Source of the DNA: Actinomycetes bacterium
GTDB lineage: Bacteria > Actinomycetota > Acidimicrobiia > Acidimicrobiales > Palsa-688
Length of the DNA stretch: 6,032 nt
Assembly: GCA_021827225.1 (NCBI GenBank)
Contig: JAKAXG010000297.1
Span: 1 to 6,032 of the forward strand
Reading direction: 5' to 3'
Shown: positions 1-5,241 of the stretch, piece after piece
Layout: the number at the start of each line of letters is the position of its first letter
Numbering within the stretch: position 1 is the stretch's first letter
The notes under the pieces: model-generated
The model's input: the letters and a program-made list of their open reading frames with translations, nothing else
The model's database searches: none
What the model was told of the DNA's origin: nothing
Position numbers and translations under genes: made by a program

Positions 1-693
1 CGGTCGGGGCGCCAGCCAGGCCGCGCTACCACCGGGTTCCACCACCAGGGTCCCCCCGGCCCCGCCGGCACCCACCCCACCACCCCCGGCACCTCGCCCG
101 GCACCCACCCCACCACCGGCGGCACCAGCCCCACCCGCACCTCGCCCACCGCCGGCACCCACCCCACCACCGGCGCGCACCACCACCCCGGCGCCGGCCC
201 CGCCCTCACCATCCCCGTCAACGGCGGCCGCCGCGGCCAGGGCGGCGGCGAAGCGACCGTCGGCCACCCCCACCCGGCAGCCGGGCAACCCGGCCGCCGC
301 CTCCGCCACCGACCGGACCTTCCCGGCCAGGGCGGCGTCACCGCCGAAGTACCGGGACGGCCCCCTGGTGGCCAGCCCGAGGGCCCCCGGCCGCCACACC
401 TCGACGCCCGGCGCCATCTCCTCCACGGCGGCGATCACCGGCTCCCAGGCCCGGGCGTCGCGACCCGGGTCAGCCGGCACCACCACCAGCTCCGGACAAC
501 GGGCCTGCGCCTCCCTCCGCCGCAGCCCCACCCTCACCCCTTCCGCCCGGGCGGCGGCGGTGACGGCCAGGACCCGGTTGGCCGAGACCACCGCGGCGGC
601 GACTTCGGGAGGAAAACCGGCAGCCACCACAGGCCAGTCCGACCACATCGCGACCAGGACCCGGACCGGGGAGGAAGTAGCGGCAGGGCTCAT
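1..693 (-). CDS. imuB: ImuB-like Y-family polymerase homologue, N-terminal part (runs off the left edge)
   Basis: ImuB is a catalytically dead Y-family polymerase relative. It acts as the hub of the SOS mutasome, linking the error-prone polymerase DnaE2 (ImuC) and ImuA' to the beta clamp. The minus frame is open from ATG 693 to base 1, giving 231 residues. Residues 10-21 (VRVLVAMWSDWP) replace the acidic N-terminal catalytic motif of active Y polymerases, and residues 100-118 (RPGALGLATRG then SRYFGG) replace the SxDE motif. Both are ImuB hallmarks. Residues 142-150 (GVADGRFAA) and 217-229 (VVEPGGSAAWLAP) also fit the family. Between the last two lies a Gly/Ala/Val/Arg insertion (about 160-214). 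The start ATG overlaps the stop of the upstream gene (ATGA), implying translational coupling. The C-terminal clamp-binding part and any dnaE2 would lie outside the window. Family assignment is strong; loss of catalysis is inferred from the missing acidic residues. Confidence 0.9.
   Translation of the reverse strand, partial: MSPAATSSPVRVLVAMWSDWPVVAAGFPPEVAAAVVSANRVLAVTAAARAEGVRVGLRRREAQARCPELVVVPADPGRDARAWEPVIAAVEEMAPGVEVWRPGALGLATRGPSRYFGGDAALAGKVRSVAEAAAGLPGCRVGVADGRFAAALAAAAAVDGDGEGGAGAGVVVRAGGGVGAGGGRGAGGAGAAGGGVGAGRGAGGGGVGAGGAGGTLVVEPGGSAAWLAPRP
65..171. repeat. In-frame GC-rich repeat encoding the glycine-rich insert of ImuB
   Basis: The 20-bp unit CCGGCACCCACCCCACCACC (plus strand) occurs exactly at 65-84, 98-117 and 152-171, with related degenerate sequence between the copies. 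The copy-to-copy distances, 54 and 33 bp, are both multiples of three, so imuB stays in frame. On the minus strand the units encode Gly-Gly-Gly-Val-Gly-Ala-Gly stretches. It looks like a slippage or recombination-prone minisatellite inside a coding region. Confidence 0.85.
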
Positions 694-1391
694 CCCGCCA
701 CCTCCAGCACGGCTGGCCGGTGCCCGGACCCCGGCTCCAGCGGGGCGACCTCCGCCATCCCCCCGCCCGCCGAGGGCAGCCAGATCTCCCGGCGGCGCTC
801 CCGGCCGCCCACCCGCCGGCCGCTGGAGACCACCTCCATGCGCCGGGCCCGCAGCAGGCCGTGACCGGCACCCAGGCCCTCCCACACCGGCGGGCCGGCC
901 GAGAGGCGGACATCGGGGGACTCGGGCCAGGCCGGGGAATCCAGGACCACCATGACCGCCCCTCTCTCCCTCACCCGGGCGGCCAGCCGGCGGGCGTCGG
1001 CGGGCCGGACCCGGCCGGGCGGGTGGACCAGCAGCAGGTCGAAACCGTCCACCAGGGCGGCCATCACCGCTGCCCACTCCTGGCCCGGCTGGGGGACGAG
1101 AGCCAGCCGGCGCAGGTCCACCCCCAGTTCGGCGGCGGCGACCAGCCCGAGCGACGGCAACCCCACGGCCGCCGCCCAGCCGCCCCGGCCCGTCACCGCC
1201 CCGACCATCGACAAGGCCAGGGAGCAGCCGCCGAGCAGGGGGCCCACCGCCACCGTGGCCCCTCGCCGGATACCTCCATCAGGAAAAAGGGGCACCAGTG
1301 GCGTGGGCACCTCGACCAGCCGCGATCCGGCCGGGGTGACCGGCCGGCCGCGGGCGGCGGCGATGCGCAAGGAGGCCACCGGAGCTTCCAT
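690..1391 (-). CDS. ImuA'-like RecA-fold protein of the SOS mutasome
   Basis: A 233-residue protein translated just before ImuB. In actinobacteria this slot is held by ImuA', a RecA-related accessory protein that binds ImuB and is needed for damage-induced mutagenesis with DnaE2. Residues 38-60 (DGGIRRGATVAVG, then PLLGGCSLAL) correspond to the RecA Walker A region. The invariant lysine is absent (Cys56 at that place), so ATP binding is probably lost. Residues 116-125 (GFDLLLVHPP) resemble a Walker B strand, and 145-151 (AVMVVLD) a further core strand. The C-terminal half is Arg-rich. The ATG at 1391 is the only reasonable start, since the LexA box begins 15 bp upstream. The TGA overlaps the imuB ATG. 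Sequence similarity in this family is low, so the call rests on fold motifs, the SOS box and the neighbour; I am fairly confident. Confidence 0.83.
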   Translation of the reverse strand: MEAPVASLRIAAARGRPVTPAGSRLVEVPTPLVPLFPDGGIRRGATVAVGPLLGGCSLALSMVGAVTGRGGWAAAVGLPSLGLVAAAELGVDLRRLALVPQPGQEWAAVMAALVDGFDLLLVHPPGRVRPADARRLAARVRERGAVMVVLDSPAWPESPDVRLSAGPPVWEGLGAGHGLLRARRMEVVSSGRRVGGRERRREIWLPSAGGGMAEVAPLEPGSGHRPAVLEVAG

Positions 1392-1400
1392 CCCGCCGCC

Positions 1401-1429
1401 AGATTATCGAACATGTGTTCGATCCTCAA
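1401..1429 (-). promoter_or_regulatory. Promoter of the imuA'-imuB operon
   Basis: Reading the minus strand, a -35-like TTGAGG (1429-1424) is followed after 17 nt by a -10-like TAATCT (1406-1401), leaving only 9 nt to the ATG. The transcript would be leaderless or have a leader of a few nucleotides. The LexA box fills the spacer between the two hexamers, the expected arrangement for simple repression. Confidence 0.6.
1407..1422. promoter_or_regulatory. LexA-binding SOS box
   Basis: TCGAACATGTGTTCGA matches the actinobacterial SOS box TCGAAC-N4-GTTCGA in all twelve conserved positions. It ends 15 bp before the imuA' start and overlaps the promoter spacer, so LexA bound here would block RNA polymerase until DNA damage triggers LexA self-cleavage. 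It lies about 60 bp upstream of the likely start point of the divergent SRPBCC gene, so control of that gene is less certain. Confidence 0.94.
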
Positions 1430-1462
1430 AGGGGCCGAGCGGTCCCCCTCCCGGCCGGCCCC

Positions 1463-1468
1463 TACATT
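1463..1468 (+). promoter_or_regulatory. -10 element of the SRPBCC-hpnB unit (leaderless)
   Basis: TACATT fits the TANNNT pattern and ends 7 nt before the ATG at 1476, so transcription should begin at or next to the start codon. No Shine-Dalgarno is present and no clear -35 is seen. Confidence 0.55.
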
Positions 1469-1475
1469 TGACCGG

Positions 1476-1964
1476 ATGCCCTGGGACCTTCGACCGGTAG
1501 ACCCCGGATTCTTCGATGACGCCCGCTACCGCTTCACCGCCACGGAGATCCTCTCCCGCCCCGCCGTCGACCTGTTCGCCGCCATCGCCGAGGACCCGGC
1601 CGGCTGGGGCCGGTGGTTTCCGGGCTTCTCCTCGACCGGCCGCTACCTGACCCCACCTCCGCACGGAACCGGCAGCCGCCGGACCGTGCGCATGGCCAGT
1701 GTCGTCTTCGAGGAGACGGTGATCGCCTGGGAGCCGGGGACCCGGTACTCGTTCCGCGTGGAGCGGGCCGGGGCACCGATCGCCTACGCCCTGGCCGAGG
1801 ACTACACGATGGTCGATCACGGCACCTACTCCAGCGTGCAGTGGACCTTCGCCGCCGACCCCCGCCCCCCGCTGGGCCGCCTGCTGCCCCGCTCCGACCC
1901 GCTGCTCGCCGCCCTGTTCCGCAGGGCCATGGAACGCCTGGACCGGATCGACCGCCAGCCGTGA
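1476..1964 (+). CDS. SRPBCC / START-like (polyketide cyclase-type) family protein
   Basis: A 162-residue protein with the pattern of the SRPBCC superfamily, small helix-grip domains that bind hydrophobic ligands. Visible landmarks: RYRFTATEILSRPA (18-30, first strand and turn), WGRWFPGFSSTGRY (44-57), GTGSRRTVRM (64-73), FEETVIAWEPGTRYSFRV (78-95) and TYSSVQWTF (117-125), then an amphipathic C-terminal helix (135-158). There is no signal peptide or membrane segment, so it is probably cytosolic. The ATG at 1476 is preferred because a -10-like hexamer lies 7 nt before it. Upstream in-frame codons run through the SOS promoter and antisense to imuA', so they are not used. Its stop overlaps the hpnB start (GTGA), so the two are co-translated. 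The ligand is unknown; a lipid or hopanoid precursor is an inference from the neighbour only. Confidence 0.85.
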   Translation: MPWDLRPVDPGFFDDARYRFTATEILSRPAVDLFAAIAEDPAGWGRWFPGFSSTGRYLTPPPHGTGSRRTVRMASVVFEETVIAWEPGTRYSFRVERAGAPIAYALAEDYTMVDHGTYSSVQWTFAADPRPPLGRLLPRSDPLLAALFRRAMERLDRIDRQP

Positions 1965-3127
1965 CCCCGCTCGAGGCGCTGGTCTGGCTGCCGGCGGCGA
2001 TCTGGGCCTACCTGGTCGCCTTCCGGGGGCTCTTCTGGCTGCCGACCGTGCGCCTCGGTCCGGCCCGGGCCATCGGGGAGTGGCCGGCCGTGGCCGTGGT
2101 GGTGCCGGCCCGCAACGAGGCCGAGGTGGTGGCCCTCACCATGCCCTCACTGGTCGCCCAGGACTACCCGGGCTCCGCCCAGGTGTTCCTGGTCGACGAC
2201 TGCAGCGACGACTCCACCGCCGAGGTCGCCACCCGGGCGGCGGCCGGCGGCCGGCTACCGCTCACCGTCGTCAACGGCAACGACCGCCCCCCCGGCTGGG
2301 TCGGCAAGACCTGGGCCCTCCACCAGGGGGTCGAGGCGGCGTTGGTCACCGTCGACCCTGACTACGTCCTCTTCACCGACGCCGACATCCACCATCCTGC
2401 GGACTCCCTGCGCCGCCTGGTGTCCGACGCCGTGGCCGGGGACCGCGACCTGGTCTCGCTCATGGCCCGCCTGCGGACCGCCACCGGCTGGGAGAGGCTC
2501 ATCGTCCCCGCCTTCGTCTACTTCTTCTCCCAGCTGTACCCGTTCCGTTCCATCGCCAGGCGGCGGTCCCGCACCGCCGGGGCGGCCGGCGGCTGCGTGC
2601 TGGTACGCGCCGCTGCGCTGCGCCGGGCCGGCGGCATCGCCGCCATAGCCGGGGCGGTCATCGACGACGTGGCCCTGGGCCGGGCGGTGAAGCGCTCCGG
2701 CGGGGCGATCTGGCTCGGCTACGCCGACGAGGTGGCCAGCCTGCGGCCGTACCCGCAGCTGGCCGACCTCTGGGACATGGTGGCCCGCAGTGCCTACACC
2801 CAGCTGCGCTACTCCCCTGCGGCGCTGGCCGGCACGGTCGTGGGCCTGGCGGTCATCTACCTGGGGCCGGCCGCCGTGCTGGTCGGCGGGCTAGCCGCCC
2901 GGGAGCCGGCGGTGGCGGGCGCCGGGCTGGCTGCCCAGGTCCTGCAGACGGCCAGCTACCTGCCCATGATCCGGTACTACCGGCTGCCGTTGCGGTGGGG
3001 CTTGACCCTGCCGGCGGCCGCGGTGCTCTACGGGGCCATGACGGTGGACTCCGCCCGCCGCCACCGCCGGGGCCGGGGCGCGGCCTGGAAGGGCCGCACC
3101 TACGCCGGAGATCGGCTCAGCGGGTGA
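1961..3127 (+). CDS. hpnB: Hopene-associated glycosyltransferase HpnB (GT2 family)
   Basis: A 388-residue membrane-anchored family 2 glycosyltransferase, the usual length for HpnB, which is found with hopanoid genes in many bacteria. Its exact acceptor is not firmly established. Domains in order: N-terminal hydrophobic segment (about 5-28); GT-A core with VVVPARNEAE (46-55), VDDCSDDSTAE (78-88), PPGWVGKTWAL (110-120) and the DxD-type TDAD (139-142); AGGC (209-212); the acidic IDD (234-236) preceding ALGRAVKR; RPYPQLADLW (262-271); AYTQLRYSP (278-286); then hydrophobic C-terminal helices (about 288-310, 318-335, 346-362). The nucleotide-sugar binding and catalytic acidic residues are all present, so it should be active at the inner face of the membrane. 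The GTG start overlaps the stop of the SRPBCC gene by 4 nt. A longer upstream frame exists but is antisense or out-of-frame to a good gene. Its 3' end overlaps the convergent malic enzyme gene by 11 bp. No squalene-hopene cyclase is in view. Confidence 0.92.
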   Translation: MTPLEALVWLPAAIWAYLVAFRGLFWLPTVRLGPARAIGEWPAVAVVVPARNEAEVVALTMPSLVAQDYPGSAQVFLVDDCSDDSTAEVATRAAAGGRLPLTVVNGNDRPPGWVGKTWALHQGVEAALVTVDPDYVLFTDADIHHPADSLRRLVSDAVAGDRDLVSLMARLRTATGWERLIVPAFVYFFSQLYPFRSIARRRSRTAGAAGGCVLVRAAALRRAGGIAAIAGAVIDDVALGRAVKRSGGAIWLGYADEVASLRPYPQLADLWDMVARSAYTQLRYSPAALAGTVVGLAVIYLGPAAVLVGGLAAREPAVAGAGLAAQVLQTASYLPMIRYYRLPLRWGLTLPAAAVLYGAMTVDSARRHRRGRGAAWKGRTYAGDRLSG

Positions 3128-4514
3128 CCCCGTCGGCCCGGGCCGCCTCGGCGACCGCCCTGGCCACGGTCTGGCCCACCCCGGGGGCGAACACGCTGGG
3201 CACGATCTCCTCGGCCTTCAGCTCCTCGGGGGGGACGGCGGCGGCGATGGCCTCGGCGGCGGCCAGCTTCATGTTCTCGGTGATGCGGGTGGCCCCGGCG
3301 TCCAGGGCGCCCCGGAAGATGCCCGGGAAGCACAGGACGTTGTTGATCTGGTTGGGATAGTCGCTGCGGCCGGTCGCCATCACCGCCACCACGCCCTCCG
3401 CCTCCTCCGGGAGCACCTCGGGGACGGGATTGGCCAGCGCGAACACGATCGGCCCGTCGGCCATGGTCTGCAGGTCCGAGCGGGTCAGCAGCCCGGGGCC
3501 GCTCACGCCGATGAACACATCGGAGCCGCGCAGCACGTCCTGCAGGGTGCCGGAGCGGTTCTCCGGGTTGGCGTGGTCGGCCAGCCACTGCTTCGAGGGG
3601 TCCAGACCCTCCCGGCCCTTGTGGACGGCCCCCCTGCGGTCCACCGCCACGATGTCCGATGCGCCGGCGGTCATCAGGATCTTCGTGATGGCCACCCCGG
3701 CGGCGCCGGCACCGGACAGCACGATGCGTAGTCCCGACAGGTCCTTGTCCACGATCTTGCAGGCGTTGCGCAGGGCGGCCAGCGTCACCACCGCCGTCCC
3801 GTGCTGGTCGTCGTGGAACACCGGTATGGACAACGTCTCCGACAACCGGCGCTCCACCTCGAAGCAGTGCGGAGCGGCGATGTCCTCCAGGTTGATCCCG
3901 CCGAACATGGGCTCCATCCGCTGCACCGTCTCGATCAGCTCGTCGGGAGATGCCACCTTCAGGCACACCGGCACGGCGTCGACGCCGGCGAACGCCTTGA
4001 ACAGCACCGCTTTGCCCTCCATCACCGGGAGGGCGGCCTCCGGCCCGATGTCCCCCAGGCCCAGCACGGCCGTTCCGTCGGTGACCACCGCCACCGTGTT
4101 CGACTTCATGGTGTAGCGGTGGACCAGCTCCGGCGTCTCCGAGATGGCGGTGCAGACGCGGGCCACCCCCGGGGTGTAGGCCATGGCCAGGTCGTCGCGG
4201 TCGTGGATCGCCAGCTTGGCGTCGATGCTCAGCTTCCCGCCGTCGTGCAGGGCGAAGGTGCGGTCCACCACCTCCAGCACCTCGATGCCCTCCACCGCCC
4301 GGGTGGCCGCCTCCACGGCGGCGGCGTGCTCGTCGGATCCGCAGAAGACCATCAGGTCACGGGTGACCGTGGCCCCGTCGGTGTCGACGATGTGGATGCC
4401 CGTGAGGCTCCCGCCGGCGGAGCCGATAGCGGTAGCGAGGCTGGCGAACTCGCCCGGATGGTTCGGGATCCGGGCCCGGAGGCGGATGGAGTACGCGGCG
4501 AGGGGGATTGCCAT
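3117..4514 (-). CDS. Malic enzyme with N-terminal ACT domain
   Basis: A 465-residue oxidative malate decarboxylase (malate + NAD(P)+ to pyruvate + CO2 + NAD(P)H), cytosolic. Residues about 8-82 form an ACT domain ([20 protein letters not shown]), a small-molecule sensing module seen in actinobacterial malic enzymes. The malic domain follows with catalytic Tyr113 (AYTPGVA), Lys168 (MEGKAVLF), metal ligands Glu210-Asp211 (INLEDI) and Asp235-Asp236 (FHDDQHGTA). The Rossmann fold has GAGAAG (268-273) and an Asp at the end of the second strand (VAVDRRG, 290-296); ALANP (359-363) and NQINN (388-392) complete the substrate site. All key residues are intact. The NAD versus NADP preference cannot be settled by eye, although an NAD-type actinobacterial enzyme with the same layout is the closest I recall. 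The ATG at 4514 is chosen because the ACT domain starts right after it and a -10-like hexamer ends 6 nt before it. The frame stays open further upstream, but that stretch is not protein-like. Confidence 0.95.
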   Translation of the reverse strand: MAIPLAAYSIRLRARIPNHPGEFASLATAIGSAGGSLTGIHIVDTDGATVTRDLMVFCGSDEHAAAVEAATRAVEGIEVLEVVDRTFALHDGGKLSIDAKLAIHDRDDLAMAYTPGVARVCTAISETPELVHRYTMKSNTVAVVTDGTAVLGLGDIGPEAALPVMEGKAVLFKAFAGVDAVPVCLKVASPDELIETVQRMEPMFGGINLEDIAAPHCFEVERRLSETLSIPVFHDDQHGTAVVTLAALRNACKIVDKDLSGLRIVLSGAGAAGVAITKILMTAGASDIVAVDRRGAVHKGREGLDPSKQWLADHANPENRSGTLQDVLRGSDVFIGVSGPGLLTRSDLQTMADGPIVFALANPVPEVLPEEAEGVVAVMATGRSDYPNQINNVLCFPGIFRGALDAGATRITENMKLAAAEAIAAAVPPEELKAEEIVPSVFAPGVGQTVARAVAEAARADGVTR

Positions 4515-4520
4515 TCTCGG

Positions 4521-4551
4521 ACAATAGAAAACGCCGAGCCGCCGTTCCCAA
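4521..4551 (-). promoter_or_regulatory. Promoter of the malic enzyme gene (leaderless)
   Basis: On the minus strand TATTGT (4526-4521) fits a -10 element and ends 6 nt before the ATG. TTGGGA (4551-4546) could serve as -35 with a 19-nt spacer. No Shine-Dalgarno is seen, so a leaderless transcript is likely. Confidence 0.55.
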
Positions 4552-4579
4552 CCGAGGGCGGCGAAACCTGGCGGAGCCC

Positions 4580-4608
4580 TTGCTCCTGTGCCCGATGGCA
4601 CATAAAAT
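4580..4608 (+). promoter_or_regulatory. Promoter for the plus-strand G-loop RNA
   Basis: TTGCTC (4580-4585), 17 nt, then TAAAAT (4603-4608): a good sigma-70-type -10 at ideal spacing in a very GC-rich setting, predicting a start near 4615. It is divergent from the malic enzyme promoter and reads into a structured region ending in an intrinsic terminator. Confidence 0.55.
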
Positions 4609-4614
4609 GGTTGC

Positions 4615-4732
4615 TCAAGAGGGGGCGTTCGGGCGAGGCCTGGCCTCGGGCCCCCGGGGGGAGGGCCGGACCGGCCTCGACCCGAACGTGAATCACCAGG
4701 ACGGAGCCGGGGGGGCTCCGTTTCTTCTTTTT
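4615..4732 (+). ncRNA. Candidate structured small RNA with G-rich loops (about 118 nt)
   Basis: A promoter-like pair and an intrinsic terminator frame a short transcript with no convincing protein. After a G-rich 5' end (GGGGG at 4621-4625) comes a long hairpin. CGTTCGGG (4626-4633) and CGAGGCC (4634-4640) pair perfectly with GGCCTCG (4673-4679) and CCCGAACG (4681-4688), with one bulged A at 4680. Inner pairs continue, including GGCCC (4649-4653) with GGGCC (4663-4667). The apical loop is CCGGGGGGA (4654-4662). A 12-nt linker leads to the terminator hairpin, whose loop is GGGGG. This is a strand-dependent reading: the opposite strand would show C-rich loops like a 6C RNA, but that strand has no U-tract after the hairpins. 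No known family is recognised on the plus strand. Its loops are complementary to those of the 6C-like RNA nearby. Confidence 0.5.
4701..4732 (+). terminator. Rho-independent terminator
   Basis: Perfect 8-bp stem ACGGAGCC (4701-4708) / GGCTCCGT (4714-4721) with a GGGGG loop, followed at once by TTCTTCTTTTT. No T-tract exists on the other side, so it works only for plus-strand transcription. No plus-strand protein gene ends just upstream, which points to a short RNA. Confidence 0.82.
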
Positions 4733-4770
4733 CCGGGCCAGTCGCGCCCTGCTCTGCCGCCCGGCCCGGC

Positions 4771-4856
4771 GAAATCTGTACCGATCCGTCATCTCTGGAC
4801 AAAAACACATCGAGTGACGCCAAAAAGGTACAGATTTCTGGGAAACGTACAGATTT
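4771..4856. repeat. Perfect 12-bp inverted repeat with a third core copy
   Basis: GAAATCTGTACC (4771-4782) and GGTACAGATTTC (4827-4838) are perfect reverse complements separated by 44 bp. A nested CGTCA (4787-4791) / TGACG (4815-4819) pair lies inside. The core GTACAGATTT recurs at 4847-4856, 19 bp (nearly two helical turns) after the copy at 4828. The patch is clearly richer in A+T than its surroundings. It could be an operator cluster for a dimeric regulator, a cruciform or RNA hairpin, or a short mobile remnant; nothing here decides. Confidence 0.8.
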
Positions 4857-4949
4857 TGCCAGCCCCCGCCCCGCCGGCGCCCAACCTGGCCGGGCTGCCA
4901 CCCGGCCGGGCCTCACCCATACACCTGCCGATCAAATCCGGCCCCGGAC

Positions 4950-5030
4950 GCGACGAAGGACCGGCGGGGGGGGTGCCGGTCCTTCGCGCAACGGCTCGAG
5001 GGGCGAGGGGGGGATTCGCCCCGAGCAACG
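4950..5030 (-). ncRNA. 6C-like small RNA (two hairpins with C-rich loops)
   Basis: 6C RNA is a small RNA of Actinobacteria defined by two consecutive hairpins whose loops hold runs of about six or more cytosines. In mycobacteria these loops pair with G-rich ribosome-binding regions of target mRNAs. On the minus strand hairpin 1 pairs GCTC plus GGGGCGA-side sequence (5026-5016 with 5006-4994, two bulged bases) around loop ATCCCCCCC (5015-5007). A 4-nt linker leads to hairpin 2: CGAAGGACCGGC pairs perfectly with GCCGGTCCTTCG (4986-4975 with 4965-4954), extended by three further pairs past one bulged base, around loop ACCCCCCCC (4974-4966). A promoter-like pair lies directly upstream. The 3' end is uncertain: a weak TCCG/CGGA hairpin followed by TTTGAT (4948-4931) may help termination. 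Structure match is strong; the family name is from recognition, not a search. Confidence 0.75.
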
Positions 5031-5036
5031 TTCACC

Positions 5037-5066
5037 AGTATGACGGGCTCGGCACCATCTGCGCAA
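5037..5066 (-). promoter_or_regulatory. Promoter of the 6C-like RNA
   Basis: On the minus strand TTGCGC (5066-5061) and CATACT (5042-5037) are spaced by 18 nt and predict a start near 5030, a few bases before the first C-loop hairpin. Confidence 0.45.
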
Positions 5067-5081
5067 GAGACTTACGTCACA
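5066..5081 (-). promoter_or_regulatory. Possible CRP/GlxR-type cAMP-receptor site
   Basis: TGTGACGTAAGTCTCT agrees with TGTGANNTANNTCACA at 10 of 12 specified positions: one perfect half-site and one weak one. Its centre lies about 43 bp before the predicted start of the 6C-like RNA, near where class II activators bind. Chance occurrence of such a site is not excluded. Confidence 0.3.
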
Positions 5082-5141
5082 TGTCCCATCTGCGTCGGCG
5101 ATAGCACTCATCAGCGGGCACCCGGCGAACAGCCAGCCCCC

Positions 5142-5228
5142 GACACGGCACCCCGCCCGCCGCCCCAGCACTCCGCGGACACAGCACCCCGCCGGCCGAC
5201 CCAGCGCCCCGGCCGACCCAGCGCCCCC
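5142..5228. repeat. Five degenerate tandem copies of a 17-bp unit
   Basis: Units begin at 5142, 5159 (19 bp), 5178, 5195 and 5212; the last two are identical over 16 bases (GCCGACCCAGCGCCCC), and copies 1 and 3 differ at one base over 16 (GACACGGCACCCCGCC versus GACACAGCACCCCGCC). The array sits just downstream of the MarR gene, in its 3' untranslated region. The period is not a multiple of three and no credible protein uses it. The remaining gene-free bases nearby (5082-5141) show nothing I recognise. Confidence 0.75.
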
Positions 5229-5241
5229 CGCCGGCGCCGGT

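Noticed and set aside
61..171. Repeats considered as a CRISPR array
   Set aside because: Units are 20 bp, spacings are irregular (54 and 33 bp) with related sequence between them, and the whole stretch is in frame inside imuB.
720..1475. Long plus-strand open frame upstream of and continuous with the SRPBCC gene
   Set aside because: It is antisense to imuA' and runs through the SOS promoter; its residues are low-complexity Pro/Arg/Gly with no family likeness. The SRPBCC domain begins only after 1476.
1613..1960. Upstream extension of the hpnB frame
   Set aside because: It lies in another frame inside the well-supported SRPBCC gene and reads as Arg/Pro/Gly-rich filler; the GTG at 1961 gives a normal-length HpnB.
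3801..4691. Plus-strand open frame antisense to the malic enzyme gene
   Set aside because: It is a shadow of the third-position GC bias of a clear, conserved gene on the other strand.
4515..4916. N-terminal extension of the malic enzyme frame
   Set aside because: It crosses the terminator hairpin and the inverted repeats, is not protein-like, and the ACT domain begins right after the ATG at 4514.
4931..4948. TCCGGGGCCGGA followed by TTTGAT as a terminator of the 6C-like RNA
   Set aside because: Only 4 bp can pair with a 4-nt loop and the T-run is three bases; too weak to list as a terminator.
4508..5104. Plus-strand open frame of 198 codons
   Set aside because: It spans the malic enzyme start, a strong intrinsic terminator and the C-loop hairpins; its composition is random GC-rich translation.
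5231..5240. Palindrome CCGGCGCCGG just after the MarR stop
   Set aside because: A short perfect palindrome is common at this GC content, has no loop space and no T-tract, so it is not a terminator.
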